A stretch of DNA of 64,000 nucleotides. It comes from Clavelina lepadiformis (Eukaryota; Chordata; Ascidiacea; Aplousobranchia; Clavelinidae). The position numbers and the translations under genes were made by a program. Under the pieces are notes generated by a model. The model was not told where the DNA came from. It worked only from the letters and a program-made list of their open reading frames with translations, and made no database searches. Each line of letters begins with the position of its first letter. Positions within the stretch are counted from its first letter, which is position 1. Below are positions 1 through 14,649 of the stretch, piece after piece. The stretch covers positions 15,385,820 through 15,449,819 of the forward strand of contig NC_135248.1 of NCBI RefSeq assembly GCF_947623445.1. The letters are read 5' to 3'.

Positions 1-386
1 TTCCTGCCGTTTTCATCATGTTTTCTTTGTTGGCAGATGTTGAAAATATCCTGGTAACTTGCTTGCGATGTCCACTTGAAGAAACAACAAAATTTTTCCA
101 GGCAAACATCAAAATTTGAACTGTAACCTTCTAAGCTATTTTAAGCTAATTCAGTATTCGCCTAGCCCAAAGTGCATGCAATTATGCAAAAAGCACATTT
201 CCATGATTTCCTGGATCGTAAACAACGCGGATCAGAAAAATTACCGTACTGCCGTACCTGTATAACCTGTAGCGGAAACATGCTCAATCTTTCAGCCGCT
301 GTGCATTTTTAGACTGTCCGATCTGCCTTGCTAGGTTATATCTGTCACTGTCTAGTTATAGATAGCCTTAGGCCTATCCTATATGA
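1..386. other. Intergenic, no gene seen
   Basis: AT-rich sequence without a convincing open reading frame or splice-bounded exon. It ends at the 8-bp target duplication of the MITE that starts at 387. Coding sequence from a gene lying left of the window cannot be excluded. Confidence 0.5.
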
Positions 387-878
387 CAGGGGTGGCCAAA
401 CTGTGGCTCTCGAGCCGCATGCGGCTCTTTAATGAAATATTAGCATTGATGAATTAGACATGCATTTTCCCGGTCTAGACGAGTTGTTTGATCAGATTAT
501 GAAACAATGCGTTCTATCACACGTATTAATAATGGACTCATTGTTAGTAATAATCAAATTACACTCCAAAAAGGACATTATTGTACAGAAGTGTGCTAAC
601 TTGTACACTGTAGTTAAGTAAACTGTCAGATTGAAGCTGTACGTCAGGATTGACCTAGTTTTAAGTCTTGGTTACGGTTATACTAAGAATTGCAAAAAGA
701 GTTGGTGAAGCCCAGGTCGAGACACATAGTATCACCAAGCAGCACTAATATTTATCAATAGCTACACTTCGTTGTGAGTGAATAAATTCGTGTTTTTTAT
801 TGTGTTTGTTTTGTGGCTCTTTTAAAACTGGAATTTGTTATATGCGGCTCGAGCATGAAGCAGGTTTGGCCACCCCTG
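387..878. mobile_element. hAT-type MITE, 492 bp
   Basis: The ends are inverted repeats: it opens CAGGGGTGGCCAAAC and closes GTTTGGCCACCCCTG. The 8-bp sequence CTATATGA is duplicated exactly at 379-386 and 879-886. An 8-bp target site and CAGGG-type ends are standard for hAT transposons. A second subterminal inverted pair built on CTCGAGCCGCAT is also visible. There is no transposase reading frame, so it is non-autonomous. The intact target duplication points to a fairly recent insertion. Confidence 0.9.
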
Positions 879-1141
879 CTATATGAGGTCGCACAGATTA
901 GACACTAGTAAGCAGTAAGATCCCAGACTCGTAGCCCATTGCTCTACGCGAATATTTACTCAGCCTATAACATAGGTGCAGAGGTGGGATTTATCCAGTT
1001 CTTGGAATTTTAATGACCTCCGCGAACCGGTTGATAGCAAGCGCATGTAGGGGCCTAAGTGTATATCGGCCCGGGTCAATATGCGCGTACTGGTAGTGAT
1101 TATTTGGATCACACCAGTGCCACCACTGCATAGGTCTACAG

Positions 1142-1322
1142 CAGGGTTATTCAACGGGGACGGTATTGTCCATCAAAGGGGAATTGTGAGAATTTTTGAA
1201 GTTGGGGTGGGGGTACGACTTTACTTTTTAAGGGGGTTGAAGACGCTGTTTCAATTGTTTTGATAATTATGTATCTGTTATTTACCAAGGTATTATTTCA
1301 CAAGAAAGATTGAAGACCACTG
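1142..1322. mobile_element. hAT-type MITE, 181 bp
   Basis: It begins CAGGGTTATTCAAC and ends ATTGAAGACCACTG, imperfect inverted repeats matching at about 10 of 14 positions. GTCTACAG is duplicated exactly at 1134-1141 and 1323-1330, giving the 8-bp target site expected for hAT elements. No coding capacity. The ends differ from those of the element at 387-878, so this is a separate family. Confidence 0.8.
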
Positions 1323-1603
1323 GTCTACAGTAATCTTAGCAGGGACATGGCTTGGACCACGCTCCACAGTTAACATCTGATTTCATATTTATGAGTAGGG
1401 CTCAGGTAAGGGTTTAAAGCTGTAAGCTTTAATTTAAACATCGATTTGATACTGTGACATACCTGATACCCCACAATAGCCTTTCTGTAATGAGCTCTCC
1501 CGCTAATTAATTAACTTGAGCCGAAAGGAAAGACATGCCATGGAATACAAATGAGACATCCTCGCTTCCCACTCTTTCAAATATGAAATTAAAAGCAGGA
1601 TAA

Positions 1604-1745
1604 CACTGGACAACAGCAAAATTATTCCTCAAATGAAAATAAACTGCCTAGACTAACTTTGGGACGCTGATTCCAAATCTGAAATCAGAATTGGTCTATC
1701 ACGTCAGGTTTTCAAGATATGAAAATTCACGAAATTCGGATTTTG
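1604..1745 (+). repeat. Left inverted repeat of CACTG transposon
   Basis: Shares with the reverse complement of 3110-3252 the blocks CACTGGACAACA, TTATTCCTC, CCTAGACTAA, GCTGA-TCCAAATCTG, CACGTCA and GATATGA, in the same order with small gaps. The match is too long and ordered to be chance. Confidence 0.75.
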
Positions 1746-1913
1746 CATTGATTGGCACTATATTATAAGGTTCTACAGTACAAGGTATTGTGCAATTTTC
1801 TTTCCCAGCGAATTGTTGGTCATATTATGTCACAATGCATGTTATGTAAGATTAATATTGACATTATTTTGTAAATGCAATGTTCTATCTTTTCACAATT
1901 AATGCATTCTTGA

Positions 1914-2951
1914 ATGTTCTTGGCCATGACTATAGAGGGGGGGGGGGGTAAAATCGAAGACTCTGTGTGTTTTTGCACTGATGTTGATTCACTCATGTAT
2001 GAGCTTGGCCACCAACACATTAGCACTGAGTGGAGACTGTTCATTGATTCTAGCAAAGCTAGTTTGAAAGCTGTCCTACTGCACAATGGGAATGAAAAGC
2101 CTTCTGTCCCTATTGCTCATGCTGTCGATTTGAAGGAGACGTACGAGTCTATGGAAACCATCCTACGGGTCATTAACTACCGGGCTTATAACTGGTACAT
2201 ATGTGGAGACCTTAAAGTTGTGTCACTTTTGCTCGGATTGCAGTTGGGTTACACCAAGCATATGTGCTTTCTCTGTTTGTGGGACAGTCGAGACGATGCA
2301 AACCACTATGACACAACTGAATGGCCAATGAGAACGGACTACATTGTTGGAAGATATAATGTTAAGTGCCAACCCCTAATTGATCCGAGCAAAGTGTACT
2401 TGCCACCACTTCACATTAAACTGGGCCTGATGAAACAATTTGTGAAGGCAATGGATTTCAATGGAGATGGATTCCTGCATATAAAAGAAAAATTTGGTGC
2501 AATACTAAGTGATGCTAAACTGAGAGCTGGAATATTTGTTGGCCCCCAAATACGTGATTTGATCCGTGACCCAGTATTTCCATCCAAGCTTAATTCAATT
2601 GAATTAAAAACCTGGAATGCATTTGTACAGATTGTACAAAATTTTCTTGGGAAGTACAGGGCAGAAAATTACTCGGAACTAGTGGACAATTTGCTGGAAT
2701 CATACCGCGAAATGGGCTGCAGAATGTCGGTTAAACTGCATTTTCTTCATTCACACTTGGAATTTTTCCCGCCAAACCTGGGTGATGTGAGCGACGAGCA
2801 TGGGGAAAGATTTCACCAAGACATCTCTGTGATGGAATCGCGGTATAGAGGTCGATTTAACCCAAACATGATGGGGGACTACTGCTGGTTTCTTCAGCGT
2901 GAAACTGACACTGAACATACTCGAAAGAGCAAGTGTATAAAGCACTTTTGA
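1914..2951 (+). CDS. DDE-like transposase-related protein, N-terminus probably missing
   Basis: An uninterrupted frame of 345 codons inside the CACTG-ended transposon. I recall this sequence type as an unnamed protein found in many copies in cnidarian, insect and other invertebrate genomes. Landmarks are RLFIDSSKASLKAVLLHNGN (about residues 42-61), CGDLKVVSLLLGLQLGYTK (97-115), CFLCLWDSR with a CxxC pair (117-125), PPLHIKLGLMKQFVKAMDFN (164-183) and SDEHGERFHQDIS (about 293-305). Spaced acidic residues with a CxxC and a late His-rich E motif resemble an RNase H-fold DDE transposase; catalytic roles are inferred. The start is uncertain: a run of 12 G at 1937-1948 lies just after the first ATG, and family relatives, as I remember them, extend further N-terminal. 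No coding-like sequence is seen upstream, so the copy looks 5' truncated. Confidence 0.65.
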   Translation: MFLAMTIEGGGGKIEDSVCFCTDVDSLMYELGHQHISTEWRLFIDSSKASLKAVLLHNGNEKPSVPIAHAVDLKETYESMETILRVINYRAYNWYICGDLKVVSLLLGLQLGYTKHMCFLCLWDSRDDANHYDTTEWPMRTDYIVGRYNVKCQPLIDPSKVYLPPLHIKLGLMKQFVKAMDFNGDGFLHIKEKFGAILSDAKLRAGIFVGPQIRDLIRDPVFPSKLNSIELKTWNAFVQIVQNFLGKYRAENYSELVDNLLESYREMGCRMSVKLHFLHSHLEFFPPNLGDVSDEHGERFHQDISVMESRYRGRFNPNMMGDYCWFLQRETDTEHTRKSKCIKHF

Positions 2952-3109
2952 GGGAATATAATGTTATTTTTGTCTGATTTAATTATCCTGGGTTGTGTTA
3001 AATTGTGCAGTATGATAATGCTGTTATTTTCAATAGAAATTACTGGGTTGATTACATGTAATGTTTTGTTCCGCTCAGCCAAAATTAGCCAAAATCACAG
3101 TTATGGGTT

Positions 3110-3252
3110 GTCGTGAGCATATATCATATCTCAAAAACGTGACGTGTTAGAAAAAATCTAAGACCAGATTTGGATTCAGCATTGCAAAATTAGTCTAGGT
3201 AAACTTGAAATGAGCGAGGAATAAAAAATAAGTTGTAAATTGTTGTCCAGTG
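3110..3252 (-). repeat. Right inverted repeat of CACTG transposon
   Basis: Partner of 1604-1745. Read on the minus strand from 3252 it starts CACTGGACAACA, then carries TTATTCCTC, CCTAGACTAA and TCCAAATCTG. The TAA at 3253-3255 repeats that at 1601-1603. Confidence 0.75.
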
Positions 3253-3255
3253 TAA

Positions 3256-3674
3256 TAGCAAGTTTATTTCGACGAGATAAACACTTGTTCGCTACCATGT
3301 CCAGAAAGTTTGATACCGCTCAAAGAATCGTATAAGTGATAAACTAAAGTAAGCGACACAGCGTGACAGATTTACGGGCAGTAACAAGACCAAAAAGCTC
3401 AGAAATCGGTCGAGACAACAGAACAATACACTTTATATACAGAGAGAGATGTCAGTAAAAAGAATTCCCGCTAACCGGGGTGCAACGCGTCAGTTCCATT
3501 GTTTTACAAGTCTCTGACGTCTATTACACAAATCACTAAGGAAAAAATCTATATGTTTACATCAGCAATAACACGTGGAGGATATATGTGTTATGCTTCA
3601 TTCGAAAATATTCAATTCGCAAAAAAGTTCTATCATTAAAGTGAAGGATAATAAGTTTTCGTAATAAAAAATCA
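3256..3674 (-). other. Probable STK38 3' UTR
   Basis: The 419 bp after the STK38 stop hold no other gene. A minus-strand AATAAA lies near 3262-3267, directly against the end of the CACTG transposon at 3252, so the transcript may end at or within the transposon border. Inferred from position and the signal only. Confidence 0.4.
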
Positions 3675-7612
<3,938 letters not shown>

Positions 7613-10600
7613 TGTGCAGGATCCTGTTTCTCTCCAGTGCAGCCAAGTGTATGTTCAGCACATTTTACAGAAACTGTGATCGTTCAAATCATTTGTTAAA
7701 GCACCTGTGGGAGTGAGATGAACAGGAAATGTTAGAAATGATGCCGTCGTCAGTGATTTTCACCAATAGAACAAAGATTGTATATTTTAAGCTTTTACCG
7801 TTTCTGCTAAGATTTTTAAAGCTGTTCATATTTAAGTTGCAAGTTATCTATCCTATACTGTCAGACCTTTCAGTATTTTCAGACAGATAGGCACAGAAGT
7901 GATAACTTTGTGGGGATTATGTGGAAATGATAGGACCATAAATTGGTAATTTAGACAATAAGATCGTTTTAAAATTTTATTTTTTGAGAATGAAAGATAA
8001 GGTAGAAGGGAGGTCCAAACCACAGAGTTTGGCATCGGTGCACTCAATACTGCTTTTCATGAGCTTCAGTGCATGGTGCGCTTAAGGTGCGTTATTTTGC
8101 ACCTAACGGCTTGGACAGAACTTCTATACGCTCAATTTTCAAATGATTTAAAGATTGAATAAGTGAAACTATGTATATTATTGTGTAATTGCACACATCC
8201 ATCGCGTCTAAGGATTTCTGCGCACTGCACTTGTTACTTTTGATTGTTTGGTGCATCCAAGATCTTGCTGAAAACGTCATACTCTGCAGTCCAGGGGTAG
8301 GTTAAGTTTATAGCAGCATGAGATGTAGGCAGACGTCTTCGTTCTGTGATGTCAACCAAATTAACTTAGGTTATCTACATGGCTATACTCCAGCGTTTGC
8401 GTTTCTTAACCAAACGTTTTTTCAGCCTAAATTCGTAAATAATAACCGTTTGAAGTACGATGTCTGCAACCCACATATAAATGATCATGTTCCATTTCGG
8501 ATATAACAGCACAACCATGGTTGCGTACGAATAAAAGAGACTTACAAGGATGGTTAAAAAATTAGTCTTTAAACATTTGATAAATATTTTCAAAGATCTA
8601 ATTTGACCATACTCTCTGGAGATGGGTTAAAATTTACCTATATTCTTTTTAGACTATACTTTTATGGTTTCTACCTTGCCTACTTCCAAACGTCAACTTA
8701 GAAGCGAAAACAAAAACGAAACTCGATATCAACTTGACTTGAAGGAACAAAAGCTTGCATTTTTCAACTTTGGCGCACAATTATTGTTGGCGCACTTTTA
8801 AAAAGGTAAAAAATATTACGAATATCTTTTTAGTACTAACCGAGTACGGATTTTACAACAGCAAAACAAAGCTTAAACGTACGCAATACAAAAATTACTT
8901 ACCAACACAAAAAAAACGTTTTTTTAACCAATTGTCAATCTTAACTCTAATTACACAAACTGAGTAGATTTTTTAAGCTTTTTGTTCAGGACGGAATCGA
9001 GAAGCGGTTAATCGGCCCCGAACTCCAATTATCATGTCAAATTATTTCCCTTTTTAGTATTTACTTTCTGGAATTATTTGCTTGTTTTTTGTAACTACGT
9101 TAATTCATTACTTTGTCCTATAACCGCTTAGCCCCAACTTTTAACATATAATTGATGTTCGATTTTTCATTTCTGAGATAAAGTTTTAATCTATTTTGTA
9201 AATGTTCCCCAGTTCCCTTATGATTGTTCAGAGCAGCAAGCAATGTGCTGTTGTACACCTTCAAGAATCAGTTATTATTATTATTACCGTATTTCAAACT
9301 CTTAATACTTAATAGTGTATTTCTTAATCTTGACGCTGTTCATCAAAGCTTGTTAACCGTCGTCTAGCGAAGATGTCTTTCACAGAAGTCGTTAAGCAGT
9401 GAGAGAAACTACGGAAATTAACAACATTTTTTTTGAGGACAGTGACATTCTTCGACAAAAAAAAGATTAGGTTTTCTACTAAACAAACTCCTGCACGAAA
9501 GACTAAATGGCAAGGAGTCGTGTGTTAAAACTCTTCGATTCGTGCAGAGATCAACAGATCTGAAAAGCTTTATTCTTCATAATGCCGTCAGCAATTTTAC
9601 GTCACATCATGCTGAAATGAAAATTGTAGGTGTCACGTGTCATGTTCAAATAGAGGTGACGATCTAAGTAATTTATGGTTCTAATAGCAGATAGTTATTC
9701 TACATAACGTTCCTCTCTGAAAGCTATCGTAGGTAGGCAATTATATCAAGTCAAGTAGTCAACGGGGTGTATTTGGTTGTGCGGTGACTCAAGTCATTGT
9801 AGTAACGTTTTACATGTTACTCACGGAAGCATCAATCACTTAAGAAAGCCGTTTGATGACAATTACTACAACGGTTCACTTCTACTGGAAGTTATAAATT
9901 CTGTGAAATCTACAGACTGGAAGCATGTTAGCTTAACCAATGTAATTGTAATGTTGACGAAACGCTTTTTTCCTTTTACAGTAAACGTTTTCGACGCTAC
10001 TTAGTTCCAGCCTGCTACCAGTCAGCATACATTCGTCTCTTGGAAGGTGTTAGGTCAGTGAGAAGTGGAAGTCAAAGTTTTTCCTGCGCCTAACCTGAGC
10101 AATTTTACAAAGCCTTTGGAATTGTGACATTTGCTGTAAGTGTTAGAAAAGATATCAGAATGTCTCAGGCTATAACAACCGCATAAGCAGACTATTTGTC
10201 GCCGGTCAGCTGTATGGTCCGATAATAATGCTTTAGCAGGTGTACATTTGTCTCATATTTAACCTTGTTACTGACTCTGGCCATAGCCTATGTATGAACA
10301 GCTTTTGCCGGGAGTAGATAAAGAGCTAGGTGTCACAAAGCTGCCAGATTAAGTAGCAAGGTAACTCGAGACAGGTAGGCCTATAACGTTTCATCGCACT
10401 AAAAGGCGAAATTTGTTGACAACGGCGATTAGGAATAGAGTCAAGTAAAAAAGGTGTTATAAAGCATGCGGTCAAGGCAATAGCCTACTGTAAATAGCGA
10501 GTTAAACGTTGTAGTAGTTTTTTGGCGCAGTAGCTGACAAAGGTAGACGTTGATTGAATCACTTGGAACTATAAAGTTTTCTTATCAACGTAGGTTGCGC

Positions 10601-11115
10601 TACAAGTTTGTTTGCTCTCGGTTTATTATTACTTAACGGCGGCTTGTTAGCTGTAGGCATAGGCGGCAATGCTTTGAAGCAAAACATCGAAGATCTTCTT
10701 TGATTTTACGGGTTTCGCTGCAAATCGGATGTTTTGTCTACTGGCACTTTGACCCTTGTTATTGAGACATTCGCGCCAGGTTGTGGGGCAGACGATGGTG
10801 CATTTCTCACCCTGGTCACTCAATCCTTGCTTAAGTGATTTTCACTGAAGGATTTCAGAGCGAACCACGAGACAACTGTTGTTTGTTAATTTTACTCTTC
10901 GGTCATAACAATGGTGTTTGTGGCCACTAAGCTGCCGCTGGGCGTATACTGCCACAGCCTATAACTTGCTATTAAGTTGTTATTTATGGTAAGGCATAAG
11001 TGTAATTAATTCTACTATGTTCGCAGGAAATTTCGCTGCATTTTGTGAATAAGTTAAACATTCGAATTGGCGATGGCTTTTTGCTTATTCTTTGACGCAG
11101 CGGTGCCTGTAGGTT
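7613..11115. other. 3.5-kb intergenic region between STK38 and TRPA1
   Basis: STK38 (leftward) and TRPA1 (rightward) diverge from here, so it should contain both promoters and possible untranslated first exons. I see no reading frame with recognisable similarity and no paired splice sites. A short ATT run lies near 9275-9287. Several AT-rich stretches occur but no core promoter element could be assigned with confidence. Confidence 0.5.
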
Positions 11116-11914
11116 ATGAGCACTAGGGGCCGGCAAGTTTGTTCAATTAATGACATCAAAATACCGGAGAATCAAATCACTGAGGAGAAAATGTCTGGAA
11201 AAGACGAAGCCGAGAAATTGAAATTTATTTCTTCTCGTTCCTTTGACGCGGAGGGGAACAATTCCATGCGGAAATCTAGGACTAGCTCGGGACGCTTATT
11301 CAAAGTAGGTGGAGTTGTAGCCTATGTTTGCATGCCCTCGATTAATCGTATGTTTCTCGGTAAAGCCCGATATGAAGGCATGAGTGGAAACCGTGACAGC
11401 TTTTTGTTATTGTTCCGCATGAATCCACACCATCCGGTTTATGAAAACATTCGCGAATTTTGCTCGAATTTCAAATTATTTCGTCACAGGCGGTGCGCAA
11501 TGCTGTTCGTGTCACTAAGTCCTCATCTTTAGAGATGCAGGAAGCGGGATCCTCCGCGAGATCGACTCCTATTTCATCGAGGAGGTCACAATCCGTCGTC
11601 TCCCAGTTGAGTACGAAGCAGAGGGGCTCGCTTCTTCCCCCCAAACACCCCAGGAGCTGCAAGTGCCCCGACTGCAATGGATGGCTGTGTAAGGACCATG
11701 TGACGTCATGCTGATCATTTCGTCTTTCCGTGATAAATGAATAAAAATGTCATAAGTTTCATCCGCTATGAAGCCATCTCACATCGCCGCGATTAATTTT
11801 CTTTGATTTCTATTGTCAGCGGACAATGAAAAGGAAGAGCCGGAGCAAGTTGTGACGCAATACCATGATGATGACGTATGCTTGATCACCGACGGGCCCA
11901 GCTACACGTTCAAG
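11116..11914 (+). CDS. TRPA1: TRPA1 candidate 5' exon group 1 (three exons)
   Basis: Three joined exons, 11116-11304, 11490-11688 and 11820-11914, give 161 residues and end in phase 0, the phase needed to join the common exon at 19018. Junctions are GT-AG (AAA|gtaggt, TGT|gtaagg, AAG|gtgagc; acceptors cgtcacag and attgtcag) and the frame stays open across all three. The product is hydrophilic and Ser/Arg rich, with a Cys cluster in PRSCKCPDC and an acidic end, YHDDDVCLITDGPSYTFK. No similarity to a known domain was recognised. It could instead be the 5' part of another gene; joining to TRPA1 is inferred from strand, phase and absence of another downstream partner. Confidence 0.5.
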
Positions 11915-14532
11915 GTGAGCTTTGTCTTTCATCTTATCTCTCTATTAGACGTAGAAGGTCCGACATTTCAATATTTCTTGCAACGATGAAATTCTTTTGC
12001 TTCTATGTTTCAAGGCAACCTTGCTTTGACAGAGATTTAGGTTTAACTAAACAAGCCATAAGAAAAAAATAGGTATTATATTTATCTCTATGATTCATCA
12101 GACATTAATATTATCTTTTATAAGTCGTGTCAGGTCGATATTTGAATCTCATATGTTGTTTCCGACGCCAAATATTTGAGGTCTTTGTCGTAAAAACCGC
12201 GATTCAAAGCGCAATCATTTAGAGACCAATTTTAACGAAATCACAAGATCGATATTAACCGCATATCATCAACCACTTGGCATCGTTGTTTAAAAAACCA
12301 TTTGCCGCTGAGTCTGCGCCATAGATTTTACAACGTTTTTATCGAGATTTGTTGACTTGAAACAACAGTAAAATTTGCTTGGTCATTGTCACGTGTTTGT
12401 TGATAGGTGATGACTCATTGGTTTGTGAGCCGGTTGTCACGTGAGGAGAAAATGGCTTGCGCTCGACATTCAAGTTCAAACTGATAATTGTTTCCCACAT
12501 TATTGCGTCAAAATGGCGTCACTGCATCAACGTGGAGTATGCCTCGCACACGCTTTTGTTGTAAGCTCGTTTGCAAATTGTTATTTTAGCGGTTTGTGAT
12601 CCACCAATCGCGGTATTCGCGGCGGTAGATGTTCCCAGACTCACGGACTCCCAACCAACCGGATAGCGATAGATTCTATGTTGTCGTGTCGATTTCCGCG
12701 ATCTGCCTGATTGCAAGCGATTTACATCTTGACTTGACAATCCTATTCATCCAGGCTTATACTGTTTGTTGTTATCATTGTCAAATTTGCCTGTAAATGA
12801 TCCACTAAAACCTGATATGTGAAGGAAAGGGGATAGCCGTGCAGCATGACCTATGTAACATATAGTATATGTGTGACGATATTATCTTCATCAAATTCAA
12901 TTTTGCGGAAAGATAACTTTAATTATTTAAACGCAGGAAAGGAGATTTTATTTATAACCAAGTTTCTTTAATTTTTTTATCTCAATTTAACAGTAACTTA
13001 CATTGTTAGTAATGAATCCAAAACGTTTTAAATTATTTATGGGGTGACGTTTTATTTTTCATCTGTGTTTGCTTATACCTCAAAATTGCTTATTCACCAT
13101 GACCTTATCAATAATAGATGGAATAACATATTGTGGTCATCTCGTCTAGCGCAGCGTGAAAACAAATGTAGACGAAAAGCGACTTTTTTCTGGTAATCCA
13201 TAATTTTAATGTATTTTGGTGATCCTTGCCCCTCAGTTCTTTTTACTTGTGAGTTGTCTTTCCGCCAGCTTAGATCGACTTTACGTGGCGATACAATTGT
13301 TACGCGGTTAAGTGGTGTTACTTTTCAAATTGGTTCAATACATTGTCACTTTTTTATCGTTTTCAGTCTGATAACAAACTAAGCAACATTGTACATGCAA
13401 GATATCAATGATTTTACTTTATCAGAATTTCTGCTGCAATTTTCCAAATCGACCAGAATTACAACATAAAAGAAATGCTAAGTTACACATTTTTTATATC
13501 TCGTGTTATATAAAGTTAATGATATTTTTTTTGGATGAGGTTTACAGGGTTAAGTCCTTGCAAATATCAAAAGATCAATGTAGATTAAGTGAAGTATTTT
13601 TATTGTTTGGTTATTTCTTAAAACCCGACCCTCACAAAACATATTTATGACGTCACAAGGAACGTATAGCAATGGTGGGTCGTTAGACATGAAATTTGTG
13701 TTTTGAACTTTCCACTTGAAAGCGCATTTCTACTGATATTAATCATGTTTCTTAGTTTGGCGAAAACCTGTCGCAATTGATTATAACTTCCCTGACCTTT
13801 ATAAAGTTCGACATCAAAGTCAATTGAAACATTAAAAATGTCGCCTCCATAATCATAATATAAGTGTTTAAAGTTGTTTGGCCATGTTCGTGCTTTGTTG
13901 AAAAAAGGACTTGTTTTGGGGAAAAATTGTCTTTCTTTGAATTTTCTGCTTTTACGTTGTTTCCATGATGGCTTCGCTTCCTAAGATGATAATTATCTTA
14001 TCTTCCATTAAGCCTTTAAATTGCGCTCACTTACAACTGACCTGGAACAGATGTCCCGGGTTCGCCCAACGTTGAGAGGTTGGTGTGCTCGGAACAGTAT
14101 TTTGGAGAATTATTTTCAACGTTAATTTTCCTGCTTGTGTTTGACTTCAACATTAAGGTAGATAAGGGAATATTTTGCAGCCCAAGGGAGATGTCATGGT
14201 ATGATAACCTTAAAAGGATAAAGCAAAGCGAGATAAGAATTTAAGGGGAGGTCTCTTGTTTACTTTTCACATCATTCACCCACGTTGAATAAACATGGGA
14301 AATATCGTCAATAAGTATCCATTATTTTTATTGATCTCAAACGCTTTGCGAATATGATTAATCGATAAATTGACAAACGGAGTGTTTGTCCACGATAATA
14401 TTAACATATATATCTAGTAGCTTTAGCTCAATGACAAACAATAGTCTGTAATGGCTGATGTGGCGTTTGTGTTTTCCACAACAGATAAAAATACCTTAAT
14501 TGTTTAAACACTAGTTAATTGGACTCATAATT
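11915..14532. other. TRPA1 5' intron/intergenic sequence
   Basis: No convincing exon or repeat recognised. TGACGTCA occurs at 13648. If first-exon groups 1 and 2 are alternative starts, the promoter of group 2 should lie toward the right end. Confidence 0.4.
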
Positions 14533-14649
14533 ATGGGCTATTTGCGGCATAAGCAATCTAACGAGCGGTGCAACAGAACTTTCGTCAAACTTGGATGGAG
14601 CAAAAGCTCTGATTCGCGATTCGAACAAGTCTTAGATGCTTTAATTGAG
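14533..14649 (+). CDS. TRPA1: TRPA1 candidate first exon 2
   Basis: ATG at 14533, 39 codons (MGYLRHKQSNERCNRTF to FEQVLDALIE), then a strong donor, GAG|gtgagt, in phase 0, compatible with the exon at 19018. Small and without recognised similarity, so support rests on start, open frame, donor and phase. It could also be an internal exon using the ctag acceptor about 20 bp upstream, since the frame stays open there. Confidence 0.35.

Larger units (their letters stand above)
1604..3252 (+). mobile_element. DNA transposon with CACTG ends and DDE-like protein
   Basis: The outer ends are CACTGGACAACA and its reverse complement, flanked by a TAA duplication (1601-1603 and 3253-3255). Similarity between the ends continues inward as an imperfect inverted repeat of about 140 bp (roughly 1604-1745 against 3110-3252). 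It encloses one long reading frame (1914-2951). CACTG/CACTA termini with a 2-4 bp target site are typical of the CMC (EnSpm/Chapaev/Mirage) group; assignment there is inference. The unit is 1.65 kb, small for an autonomous CMC element, and the protein looks shortened at its N-terminus, so this copy is probably not autonomous. Confidence 0.75.

Noticed and set aside
11116-11532. Single 138-codon exon at the TRPA1 5' region
   Set aside because: Splicing at AAA|gtaggt (11304) to cgtcacag|GCG (11490) gives a longer open frame continuing into 11820-11914; the unspliced reading ends without support.
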